From: Pseudomonas sp. AOB-7
Lineage (GTDB): Bacteria; Pseudomonadota; Gammaproteobacteria; Pseudomonadales; Pseudomonadaceae
Direction of reading: 5' to 3'
DNA: 64,000 nt
NCBI RefSeq assembly: GCF_003696305.1
Contig: NZ_RFFK01000012.1
Coordinates: 1-64,000 of the forward strand
In this document: one piece after another, positions 47,557 through 55,685 of the stretch
Layout: every line of letters starts with the position of its first letter
Position numbering within the stretch: the stretch's first letter is position 1
Position numbers and translations under genes: made by a program
The notes under the pieces: model-generated
Database searches by the model: none
The model's input: only the letters and a program-made list of their open reading frames with translations
What the model was told of the DNA's origin: nothing

Positions 47557-48967
47557 GCATCGCCAGCTGTATATCGACGGCGCCTGGCAGGCGCCCCATG
47601 GCACGGGCCTGGCCGAAGTGCTTAACCCGGCCACCGAGGCCGTGATCGGCCGCGTGCCCCTGGGCGACGAGCGCGATGTGGACCGCGCCGTGCTCGCCGC
47701 GCGGCGCGCCTTCGGCCCCTGGTCGCGCACGCCGGCCCATGTGCGTGCCGGTTATATCCGCGCCCTGGCCGAGCTGCTGGAGGCCCGCGCCGGCGAGATG
47801 GCCGCGCTGATCACCGCCGAGCTGGGCATGCCGGTGCAATGGTGCCGGGCGGTGCAGGTGGACGGTCCGATCGCAGGTCTGCGCAGCTACGCCGAGCTGG
47901 CGGCGCTGATGGACGAGGTGCGCGAGGTCGGCAACTCCCTGGTGCTGCGCGAGGCGGTGGGGGTGTGCGCCTTTATCAACCCCTGGAACTACCCGCTGCA
48001 TCAGCTGCTCGGCAAGCTGGCGCCGGCCCTGGCCGCCGGCTGCACCCTGGTGCTCAAGCCGAGCCAGGAAACCCCGCTGCATGCCTTTCTGCTGGCCGAG
48101 ATGGTCCATGCCATCGGCCTGCCAGCCGGGGTGTTCAACCTGGTCAGCGGCCCCGGCAGCAAGGTTGGCGAGGCCCTGGCGCGCCATCCCGAGGTGGACA
48201 TGCTGTCCTTTACCGGCTCCACCGGCGCCGGTGTGCGGGTGGCCACGGCGGCGGCGCCGACGGTCAAGCGCGTGTGCCTGGAGCTGGGCGGCAAGTCGCC
48301 CTTTGTGATCGGCGCGGACGCCGATCTGGCCGCGGCGGTGCGCCATGGCGTGCAGGACGTGATGATCAATTCCGGGCAGACCTGCACCGCGCTGACCCGC
48401 ATGCTGCTGCCGGCCAGCCGCTATGCCGAGGCGCTGGAACTGGCGGTTGGCGAGTGCGAGGCCCTGCGCCTGGGCGACCCGCTGGACCCGGCAAGCTTTC
48501 TCGGCCCCATGTGCTCGGCCGGCCAGCGCCGCACGGTGCAGGACTATATCCGCCTGGGTCAGGAGGAGGGCGCGCGCCTGCTGTATGGCGGCGCCGAGCC
48601 GCCCACCGGGTTGCGGCGCGGCTACTATCAACGGCCGACCCTGTTCGCCGAGGTGGACAACCGCATGCGCATCGCCCAGGAGGAAATCTTCGGCCCGGTG
48701 CTGTGCCTGATTCCCTATGCCGACGAGGACGAAGCGGTGCGCCTGGCCAACGACTCGCCCTTCGGCCTGTCCAGCGCGGTATGGACCGCCAGCCGCGAGC
48801 GCTCGCTGCAACTGGCGCGGCAACTGCGCGCCGGGCAGTGTTTCGTCAACGGCGCGGCCTTCAACTACCGCGCGCCCTTCGGCGGCTACAAGCAGTCCGG
48901 CAACGGCCGCGAGTGGGGTGAGGAAGGCCTGCACGAATTCGTCGAGGTCAAGGCGATCCAGATCTGA
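47549..48967 (+). CDS. Aldehyde dehydrogenase (4-guanidinobutyraldehyde candidate)
   Basis: A 472-residue NAD(P)-dependent aldehyde dehydrogenase with FTGSTGAGVRV, ELGGKSPF (general base Glu) and nucleophile Cys279 in NSGQTCTALTRM. Translationally coupled to aruH by an 8-base overlap, it most likely oxidises 4-guanidinobutyraldehyde, the AruI product, to 4-guanidinobutyrate. In P. aeruginosa this step is ascribed to KauB encoded elsewhere, so a dedicated enzyme here is notable. Broader aldehyde use is possible. Confidence 0.88.
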   Translation: MLEHRQLYIDGAWQAPHGTGLAEVLNPATEAVIGRVPLGDERDVDRAVLAARRAFGPWSRTPAHVRAGYIRALAELLEARAGEMAALITAELGMPVQWCRAVQVDGPIAGLRSYAELAALMDEVREVGNSLVLREAVGVCAFINPWNYPLHQLLGKLAPALAAGCTLVLKPSQETPLHAFLLAEMVHAIGLPAGVFNLVSGPGSKVGEALARHPEVDMLSFTGSTGAGVRVATAAAPTVKRVCLELGGKSPFVIGADADLAAAVRHGVQDVMINSGQTCTALTRMLLPASRYAEALELAVGECEALRLGDPLDPASFLGPMCSAGQRRTVQDYIRLGQEEGARLLYGGAEPPTGLRRGYYQRPTLFAEVDNRMRIAQEEIFGPVLCLIPYADEDEAVRLANDSPFGLSSAVWTASRERSLQLARQLRAGQCFVNGAAFNYRAPFGGYKQSGNGREWGEEGLHEFVEVKAIQI

Positions 48968-48974
48968 TTTGTAG

Positions 48975-48991
48975 GGTGCGCCATGCGCACC
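48975..48991. repeat. Small hairpin repeat GGTGCGC-CAT-GCGCACC
   Basis: A perfect 7-bp stem with CAT loop lies 8 bases after the aldehyde dehydrogenase stop. It has the look of a dispersed GTAGGGTGCGCCATGCGCAC intergenic repeat and may also act as a transcription end for the aru operon. Confidence 0.5.
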
Positions 48992-49034
48992 GAGTCATTT
49001 GCCGGTGCCATGGCGCCCCCAGAAAGGAATTTTT

Positions 49035-49739
49035 ATGAAGGTACTGATAGTCCACGCCCACCCCGAGCCGCAATCCTTTACCGCGGCCCTGCGCGACCTG
49101 GCCCGCGAGACCCTGGAGGGGCAGGGCCACGAGGTGCAGGTGTCGGATCTCTATGCGATGAACTGGAACCCGGTGGCCTCGGCCGCCGATTTCACCGCGC
49201 GGGCCAACCCGGACTACCTGGTCTATGCCCTGGAGCAGCGCGAAGGAGTGAAGGGCGGTCAGCTGGCCGCCGATATCCAGGCCGAGCTGGACAAGCTGCT
49301 GTGGGCCGACCTGCTGATCCTCAACTTCCCGCTGTACTGGTTCTCGGTGCCGGCCATGCTCAAAGGCTGGATCGACCGGGTGCTGGTCAGCGGCGTCTGC
49401 TACGGCGGCAAGCGCTTCTACGACCAGGGTGGCCTGGCCGGCAAGAAGGCCCTGGTCAGCCTGACGTTGGGCGGGCGCGAGCATATGTTCGGCGCGGGGG
49501 CTATTCATGGGCCGCTGGAAGACATGCTGCGCCCGCTGCTGCGTGGCACCCTGGCTTATGTCGGCATGGATGTGCTGAAGCCCTTCGTCGCCTGGCATGT
49601 GCCCTATATCAGCCACGAGGCGCGCGAGGATTTTCTGCGCGCCTATCAGCAGCGCCTGCAGGGTCTGGAGCGGGAGCAGCCGCTGGCCTTCCCGCGTTTG
49701 GAGCAGTTCGACGAGCGGCTGTATCCGCTGAGTTCGTAG
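49035..49739 (+). CDS. NAD(P)H:quinone oxidoreductase, flavodoxin-like
   Basis: A 234-residue FMN/FAD quinone reductase of the MdaB/NQO1 family. The N-terminus MKVLIVHAHPEPQSFTAAL is the typical strand-loop binding the flavin phosphate. LILNFPLYWFSVPAMLKGWIDRVL (about 96-119) forms the flavin and active site. It reduces quinones by two electrons. ATG 49035 has AGAAAGGAA upstream; upstream in-frame starts lack homology. It stands just after the aru operon in the same order I recall from P. aeruginosa (PA4975), though a functional link to arginine use is not evident. Confidence 0.88.
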   Translation: MKVLIVHAHPEPQSFTAALRDLARETLEGQGHEVQVSDLYAMNWNPVASAADFTARANPDYLVYALEQREGVKGGQLAADIQAELDKLLWADLLILNFPLYWFSVPAMLKGWIDRVLVSGVCYGGKRFYDQGGLAGKKALVSLTLGGREHMFGAGAIHGPLEDMLRPLLRGTLAYVGMDVLKPFVAWHVPYISHEAREDFLRAYQQRLQGLEREQPLAFPRLEQFDERLYPLSS

Positions 49740-49760
49740 GGCGGGCTTGTAGGCCGAGTT

Positions 49761-51845
49761 TCAATCGAATCGGTACTGCACCCCCGCGCCGAGATACCAG
49801 GCGCGTTCCGGCCCCGGTTCGTAGTAGCGGCCGTTGCTCTCGCCGACTATCACCGAGCCGATGTATTCGCGGTCCAGCAGGTTGTCGATGCGCAGCACCT
49901 GGTTGAAGGTCAGCGCGCCGAGCTTCTGCTCGAAGCGCGCCTGCCAGTTGAACAGGGCGTAGCTGGGCGCGGCCTTGGCCTGGTTGCTGTCCTCGACATA
50001 CAGCTTGCTGCGGTACAGCCCTTCGATGGCGGTGCTGAAACCCTCGCGCGGCTGCCAGGCCAGCTCGCCATACAGGGTGCTGGCGGGGATGCCGGGCAGG
50101 CGATTGCCGGACGCGATCGGCCGGCCGCCGCTGGCGAAGTCCTGGCTGTAGATGGCCTCGATATGGCTGTAGGCGAGGTTGCCGCGCAGGGTTTCGCTCA
50201 GTTGGCTTGCCACCGCCAGCTCCACGCCGCGACGGCGGGTCTGTGCGGCGTTCTGAAAGCGCGTGCGGCCGCCGCTGGCCGATTCCACCACCAGCTCGTC
50301 GTCGGTATCGATCTGAAACAGCGCCAGTTGCAGGTCGCTGGCCTGGCCGAGGCGGGCCTTGAGGCCGATTTCGACCTGCTCGCTGGTGGCCGGTTGCAGG
50401 TCGAAGCCGAAACCGTTGTCGGGACCGGAGTACGACAGTTCGTTGAGCGTCGGCGTCTCCAGGCCCTTGCCCCAGCTGGCGTACAGATTCAGCTCCGGCA
50501 GCAGCGCGTAGCTGGCGCCCAGGGTCGGGGTTAGCTCGCGGTAGGTGACCGCGCCGCCATCGTCGCCATTGCTCAGGAAGCGGTCGTCCACCTCGAACCG
50601 CACTTCGTTGTGGCGCAGGCCGGCCTGCAGGCCGAGCTTGCCCAGTTGCCAGGCGGCCTGGACATAGGGCGACAGGCTGCTGACCTCATCGCGCTCGTCG
50701 CGGCGCAGGTTGCCCTTCACCCCCAGGGTGCTGCCGACGAAGTTCTCAAAGCCCTGGCGGTCGTCGCGGGAATGGTCGTAGTCCAGGCCGGCGGTCAGGG
50801 TCAGCAGGCTGCTGCCCAGGTCGAAGGGCTGGATCCAGCGGTTGCTGGCGCCGAAGAAGCGCCGCTCGAAGTCGATCACTCCGCCTGAGTGGGACGGGTT
50901 GGCCTGCACCGCCACCGGGATCGACTGGTACTGGATCACCCGCCGGGTACCGCTGTACAGCGTGCTCTGCCAGGTGCCGGCGGCGAAGCTGCGCTCGTAA
51001 TTCAGGCCAAGCTGCTGGTGATCCACCGTCTTGCGCGTATTGAACGCCAAAGCGCTGGGGGCGGCGGCGCGGCGGTCGGCCTGCACCTGTTGCCAGGTCA
51101 GGCCCTGCGGGTCCTGAGTGTCGTTCTGGTCGAGCTGATTGAAGCTCAGGCTGAGCTTGCTGGCATCGTCCGGGTACAGGGTCAGCTTGGCGAAGCTCTT
51201 GTCGAGGATGGCGCCGCTGTGCTCGCGATAACCGTCGGTCTCGAAGTGCGAGCGGTTGAGGATAAAGCCGGCCTGGTCGTTGCCGCCCTCGGCACTGACT
51301 CGCGTGCGGCTGGTGCCCCAGGCCGCCTGCGAGGTGTCGACGGACACCCTGGGTGCGCCTTCGCCATCGCGCGAGAACAGCTGGATCACCCCGCCGGAGT
51401 TGCTGCCGTAGACGCTGGCGAAGGGGCCGCGCAGCACCTCGATGCGCTCCAGGGTATCGAGGTCGAAGGTCGCCGCCTGGCCCTGGCCATCGGGGTTGGA
51501 CAGCGGCACGCCATCGGCCAGCAGCTTGATACCGCGGATGCCGAAGGCCGAGCGGGCGCCGAAGCCGCGCGAAGACAGCTGCAGATCCTGGGCGTAGTTC
51601 TGCCGGTTCTGCACCACCAGGCCGGGCACGCTGCCTAGCGCCTCGGACAGGTTGACCCCCGGCTTGCCCAGGGTGGCCTGCTCGGCATCGATGCGGTTGA
51701 CCGAGAAGGGCAGGCGCCAGCCGCTGGCCTGGTAACGGCTGCCGGTAACCACCAGCGGCTCGGCCTGATAGCTGGCGTTCTCGGCCTGCGCGGTCAGTGG
51801 TAGCAGCAGGGCGGCAAGCCAGGGGCGAGGGCGGAATGGGGTCAT
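49761..51845 (-). CDS. TonB-dependent outer-membrane receptor
   Basis: A 694-residue receptor with a signal peptide (1-21, ending AQA). The N-terminal plug domain (about 30-155) includes EPLVVTGSRY as a TonB-box-like start and RGIKLLADGVPLSNPDGQG. A 22-strand barrel follows, whose end is AWYLGAGVQYRFD. No siderophore biosynthesis or sigma/anti-sigma genes are next to it, so the ligand is unknown. It is divergent from the gluconokinase fusion gene with 195 bases between. The final residue is Asp after Phe rather than a terminal Phe. Confidence 0.9.
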   Translation of the reverse strand: MTPFRPRPWLAALLLPLTAQAENASYQAEPLVVTGSRYQASGWRLPFSVNRIDAEQATLGKPGVNLSEALGSVPGLVVQNRQNYAQDLQLSSRGFGARSAFGIRGIKLLADGVPLSNPDGQGQAATFDLDTLERIEVLRGPFASVYGSNSGGVIQLFSRDGEGAPRVSVDTSQAAWGTSRTRVSAEGGNDQAGFILNRSHFETDGYREHSGAILDKSFAKLTLYPDDASKLSLSFNQLDQNDTQDPQGLTWQQVQADRRAAAPSALAFNTRKTVDHQQLGLNYERSFAAGTWQSTLYSGTRRVIQYQSIPVAVQANPSHSGGVIDFERRFFGASNRWIQPFDLGSSLLTLTAGLDYDHSRDDRQGFENFVGSTLGVKGNLRRDERDEVSSLSPYVQAAWQLGKLGLQAGLRHNEVRFEVDDRFLSNGDDGGAVTYRELTPTLGASYALLPELNLYASWGKGLETPTLNELSYSGPDNGFGFDLQPATSEQVEIGLKARLGQASDLQLALFQIDTDDELVVESASGGRTRFQNAAQTRRRGVELAVASQLSETLRGNLAYSHIEAIYSQDFASGGRPIASGNRLPGIPASTLYGELAWQPREGFSTAIEGLYRSKLYVEDSNQAKAAPSYALFNWQARFEQKLGALTFNQVLRIDNLLDREYIGSVIVGESNGRYYEPGPERAWYLGAGVQYRFD

Positions 51846-51975
51846 GGTCGAGGGATCTTCTGCGGTCGCTATCCCGCGATGGTGACCGCAGCGGCGGACC
51901 GCGGGCTAGAGTCGCTGCGCCGCCTGACGCAGAAATGCTCTACGAAATGTTGCCGCAATAGGGTTGTCGAACGAT

Positions 51976-51993
51976 TTGGATAGCGCTAACATT
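51976..51993. promoter_or_regulatory. GntR/LacI-type operator upstream of the gluconate operon
   Basis: TTGGATAGCGCTAACATT contains the perfect palindrome TAGCGCTA (51981-51988), a LacI-family operator core, 48 bases before the gluconokinase fusion start. The only LacI-family regulator in the window is encoded at the end of the same gene set (55686). A second copy of GATAGCGCTAAC lies at 52620. Confidence 0.72.
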
Positions 51994-52040
51994 CGGCCAA
52001 ACAATGAGCGGCGCCACGTCGATGGCGCCCTGGAGTTCCC

Positions 52041-53162
52041 ATGCAGCAACAGCCTTTCGCACTGCCTGCCCGCACCACATTGGTGGTCATGGGCGTCAGC
52101 GGCTCCGGCAAGAGCGAGATCAGCCAGGCGGTCGCCACCACCCTCGGCTGGCGCCATATCGAAGCCGATCACTTCCATCCCCGCGAGAACGTCGAGCGCA
52201 TGCGCGCCGGCATCCCCCTGAGCGACGACGACCGCAGCCACTGGCTGGACGCCCTGAGCGAGCAGATGCTGGCCGCCCAGGCGGCGGGCGAGGGCTTCGT
52301 GCTGGCCTGCTCGGCGCTCAAGCGCGCCTACCGCGAGCGCCTGCGCGCGGCGGTGCCGGGGCTGCAGTTCGTGCATCTGCAGATCGACCAGGCCACCGCG
52401 CTACAGCGAGTCGGCGCGCGTCCCGGGCATTTCATGCCCATCTCGCTGGTCGACAGCCAGTTCGCCACCCTCGAAGCGCCGGCCGGCGAACCCCAGGTGC
52501 TGACCCTGGATGCGGCCGCCAGCCGCGAGGCGCTGCTGGCGGATATCTGCGCCTGGTTGCGCCGCGATCTGCCGGAGGCCGGCTCGGGCGCCGATGCCGC
52601 TGGTTCGACGACAGAAATTGATAGCGCTAACCACGCCGCGCAGCTGGGCGCCGACCCCATCTACGAGGGCCGTCTGGCGCGGCTGTTCGACCGCCTCACC
52701 GACGGCCTGATGGCGACGCTGATGGCCTTCATGGTGCTGGCGGTGTTCGCCAACGTGGTGCTGCGCTACGCCTTCGGCACCGGCTGGGCCGGGGCCGAGG
52801 AACTGTCGCGACTGGCCTTCGTCTGGCTGGTCTTCGTCGGCGTGGCCTCGAGCATGCGCCGCGGCGAGCTGATGACCTTCCGCATGATCCGCGACCGCTT
52901 CCCACAGTCTGCGCAACGTCTGCTGGATTCGCTGAGCTGGCTGCTGGTGGCCGGCGCCAGCCTGCTGGCGGCCTGGGGCGCCTGGATGCAGGTGCAGTTC
53001 GGCTGGGGTAACCACAGCACCGTGGTCGGTTATCCGGTGGTGCTGGCCATGGTGCCGGTGCTGGCCTGCATGACGGTGCTGGCCGTCCTCGCCCTGGTGC
53101 AACTGATCAACCTGTGGCGCCGCGCGCCGCAGGCAAGCCTGGCTCACGCGCAAGTCGATTGA
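52041..53162 (+). CDS. Gluconokinase fused to TRAP small permease (GntK-DctQ)
   Basis: A 373-residue bifunctional protein. Residues 1-175 are a complete gluconokinase: P-loop GVSGSGKS (18-25), ADHFHPRENVERMRAG and CSALKRAYRE. After a linker rich in Ala, Gly and Ser (about 176-204), residues 205-360 form a DctQ domain with four helices (LMAFMVLAVFANVVLRYAFG; AEELSRLAFVWLVFVG). Kinase and transporter subunit are normally separate. No stop or ribosome site divides them. The product would phosphorylate gluconate at the inner face of its TRAP transporter. Linker codons 193-197 carry a second operator copy. Confidence 0.88.
   Translation: MQQQPFALPARTTLVVMGVSGSGKSEISQAVATTLGWRHIEADHFHPRENVERMRAGIPLSDDDRSHWLDALSEQMLAAQAAGEGFVLACSALKRAYRERLRAAVPGLQFVHLQIDQATALQRVGARPGHFMPISLVDSQFATLEAPAGEPQVLTLDAAASREALLADICAWLRRDLPEAGSGADAAGSTTEIDSANHAAQLGADPIYEGRLARLFDRLTDGLMATLMAFMVLAVFANVVLRYAFGTGWAGAEELSRLAFVWLVFVGVASSMRRGELMTFRMIRDRFPQSAQRLLDSLSWLLVAGASLLAAWGAWMQVQFGWGNHSTVVGYPVVLAMVPVLACMTVLAVLALVQLINLWRRAPQASLAHAQVD
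52617..52633. promoter_or_regulatory. Second GATAGCGCTAAC operator inside the gene fusion
   Basis: ATTGATAGCGCTAACCA lies within the linker-coding part of the fusion gene. GATAGCGCTAAC is identical to the 12-base core at the upstream operator, and both share TAGCGCTA (here 52622-52629). It sits where a promoter between separate gntK and dctQ genes would have been. Two sites 641 bases apart could allow looping by a tetrameric LacI-type repressor. Confidence 0.6.
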
Positions 53163-53212
53163 GGCTGCGTCATCACTAACAAGAACGGGCACTGCCCACC
53201 GAGGACCTGCCG

Positions 53213-54490
53213 ATGACCGTCGCCGTCTTCCTTTCATCCCTGCTGGGCTTCATGGCCTTCGGCATGCCCATCGCCTTCGCCCTGATCCTCACGGCGGCGC
53301 TGCTGATGTGGTACCTGGACTTCTGGGACGTGCAGTTGCTGGCGCAGAACCTGCTCGCCGGCGCTGACAGCTTCCCGCTCTTGGCCGTGCCCTTCTTCAT
53401 CCTCGCCGGCGAGCTGATGAATGCCGGCGGCATCTCCAAGCGCATCATCGCCATGGCCCAGGCCTATTTCGGCCACCTGCGCGGTGGCCTCGGCTACGTC
53501 GCCATCGCCGCCGCGGTGCTGCTGGCGAGCATGTCCGGCTCGGCCCTGGCCGACACCGCGGCGCTGGCCACCCTGTTGCTGCCGATGATGCGCCAGCGCG
53601 GCTACCCGCTGCATTCCTCGGCTGGCCTGGTGGCCGCAGGCGGCATCATCGCGCCGATCATCCCGCCGTCGATGCCCTTCGTGATCTACGGCGTGGTCAC
53701 CAACACCTCGATCAGCCAGCTGTTCATGGCCGGCCTGGTGCCGGGGCTGATCATGGGCGCCGGGCTGATCGTCGCCTGGAGCCTGATCGCCCGCGGCTTC
53801 ACCGAGCCGACCCCGGCCAAGGCCAGCGCCGCCGAGCGCCGCCGCGTGCTGGTCGACGGCGCCGCGGCGCTGATGCTGCCGGTGATCATAGTCGGCGGCC
53901 TGCGCTTCGGCCTCTTCACCCCGACCGAGGCGGCGGTGGTCGCCGCGGTCTACGCCCTGGCGGTGTCGACCCTGCTGTACCGCGAGCTGAGCTGGGCCAG
54001 CCTGATGGAAACCCTGACCCGCGCCAGCCGCACCACCGCCTCGGTGATGTTCCTCTGCGCCGCCGCCACGGTATCGGCCTACATGATCACCCTGGCCCAG
54101 CTGCCGGACGAGATCGGCGCCATGCTCGGGCCGCTGGCCGACCACCCGCAACTGCTGGTGCTGGCGATCATGCTGCTGATGATCGCGGTGGGCATGGTCC
54201 TCGACCTGACCCCGACCATCCTCATCCTCGCCCCGGTGCTGGCGCCGATCGCGATCAAGGCCGGGGTCGACCCGGTGTACTTCGGCGTGATGTTCGTGCT
54301 GATCGGCTCCATCGGCCTGATCACCCCTCCGGTGGGCACCGTGCTCAACGTGGTCGGCGGCATCGGTCGGCTGCGCATGGAGGTGCTGGTGCGCGGGGTG
54401 ATGCCGTTCTTCCTGATCTACCTGGGCATCGTCGCGTTGCTGATCGCCTTCCCGGCCATCGTTACCGTGCCACTGACCTGGCTGCGCTGA
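53213..54490 (+). CDS. TRAP transporter large permease (DctM-type)
   Basis: A 425-residue inner-membrane protein with about 12 hydrophobic helices. It shows the TRAP large-subunit motifs GMPIAFALILTAALL, SMSGSALADTAALATLLLPMM and PPSMPFVIYGVVT. It forms the Na+-driven channel of the transporter with the DctQ half of the fusion protein. The gene is 50 bases downstream of the fusion and 58 upstream of the binding protein gene, so all three are likely co-transcribed. Gluconate or a related sugar acid is the inferred substrate. Confidence 0.92.
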   Translation: MTVAVFLSSLLGFMAFGMPIAFALILTAALLMWYLDFWDVQLLAQNLLAGADSFPLLAVPFFILAGELMNAGGISKRIIAMAQAYFGHLRGGLGYVAIAAAVLLASMSGSALADTAALATLLLPMMRQRGYPLHSSAGLVAAGGIIAPIIPPSMPFVIYGVVTNTSISQLFMAGLVPGLIMGAGLIVAWSLIARGFTEPTPAKASAAERRRVLVDGAAALMLPVIIVGGLRFGLFTPTEAAVVAAVYALAVSTLLYRELSWASLMETLTRASRTTASVMFLCAAATVSAYMITLAQLPDEIGAMLGPLADHPQLLVLAIMLLMIAVGMVLDLTPTILILAPVLAPIAIKAGVDPVYFGVMFVLIGSIGLITPPVGTVLNVVGGIGRLRMEVLVRGVMPFFLIYLGIVALLIAFPAIVTVPLTWLR

Positions 54491-54548
54491 TTCGCCCCAA
54501 CCGGCGCGGGCGCGCCGGCTTCGTTCACAACAATAAGAGGTAGTCCCG

Positions 54549-55562
54549 ATGAAACGTCCGCTGCTCGCCATCCTCACCGCTGCCCTGCTGTGCAGCCCGC
54601 TCGCCGCTGTCAGCGTCCACGCCGACGAAGTCCGCTCGCGGATGATCCGTTTCGGCTATGGCCTCAACGAAAACAGCAACCAGGGCCGCGCGGCCAAGCT
54701 GTTCGCCGAGGAGGTGGCCAAGGCCTCGGACGGCAAACTCAAGGTGCGCACCTTCGGCGCTGCCAGCCTGGGTTCGGACGACCAGATGCAGAGCGCGCTG
54801 ATCGGCGGCGCCCAGGAAATGATGGTCGGCTCCACCGCCACCCTGGTCGGCATCACCAAGGAAATGGCGGTGTGGGACACGCCCTTCCTGTTCAGCAGCG
54901 CCGAGCAGGCCGACGCCGTGCTCGACGGCCCGGTCGGCCGCCAGGTGATGGACAAGCTGCAGGAGAAGGGCCTGGTTGGCCTGGTGTACTGGGAGAACGG
55001 TTTCCGCAACCTGACCAACAACGCCCGGCCGATCAGCAAGCTGGAGGATTTCGCCGGCATCAAGCTGCGCGTGATGCCCAACCCGGTGTTCCTCGAGACC
55101 TTCAAGCTGATGGGCGCCAACGCCGTGCCACTGCCGTTCTCCGAGCTGTTCACCGCGCTGGAGACCAAGGCCGTGGACGGTCAGGAAAACCCGTTCAACA
55201 CCATCCTCTCCTCGAAGTTCTACGAGGTGCAGAAGTACCTGACCGTGACCAACCACGTTTACAGCCCGTGGATTCTCACCGTGTCCAAGCGCTGGTGGGA
55301 CGGCCTGTCTGCCACCGAGCAGAACATTCTCATGGAGGCGGCGCAGAAGGCGCGTGACTTCGAGCGCCAGGACACCCGCGCCGAGGCCGCCCGCGCCCTG
55401 GCCGAGCTGAAGGACAAGGGCATGCAGATCAACGAGGTGGACGCCGCCGAGGTGCAGCGCATGCGCGAGCAGGCCGCCCCGGCGATCCAGAAGGTGGTCG
55501 ACACGGTCGGCCAGCAGCTGTTCGATCAGGTGCAGGCCGAGGCCGCCAAGGCTGCCTTGTAA
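54549..55562 (+). CDS. TRAP transporter periplasmic binding protein (DctP-type)
   Basis: A 337-residue periplasmic protein with a signal peptide (1-25, ending VHA). The DctP fold is clear from FAEEVAKASDGKLKVRTFG and the LRVMPNPVFLETFKLMGANAVP region, which contains the conserved substrate-carboxylate arginine. It delivers its ligand to the DctM/DctQ permease encoded just upstream. Context (gluconokinase fusion, LacI regulator) makes gluconate or a similar aldonate the likely ligand. AAGAGG precedes ATG 54549. Confidence 0.92.
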   Translation: MKRPLLAILTAALLCSPLAAVSVHADEVRSRMIRFGYGLNENSNQGRAAKLFAEEVAKASDGKLKVRTFGAASLGSDDQMQSALIGGAQEMMVGSTATLVGITKEMAVWDTPFLFSSAEQADAVLDGPVGRQVMDKLQEKGLVGLVYWENGFRNLTNNARPISKLEDFAGIKLRVMPNPVFLETFKLMGANAVPLPFSELFTALETKAVDGQENPFNTILSSKFYEVQKYLTVTNHVYSPWILTVSKRWWDGLSATEQNILMEAAQKARDFERQDTRAEAARALAELKDKGMQINEVDAAEVQRMREQAAPAIQKVVDTVGQQLFDQVQAEAAKAAL

Positions 55563-55685
55563 GTTTCGCGGGGCACGTTGGGACGGCCGCTCCTTGCATG
55601 GTGGTGGCCTCCCGGGCGGCGTGTCCCGCGCTTTATTCGTCGTCCAGGCTGCTAGAATCGCGGCCTGGTCTTTCCTGGAGGCGCT

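Noticed and set aside
52617..53162. Separate dctQ gene starting inside the fusion
   Set aside because: No stop codon ends the kinase part and no ribosome site precedes the internal ATG codons near 52710, so one continuous product is preferred.
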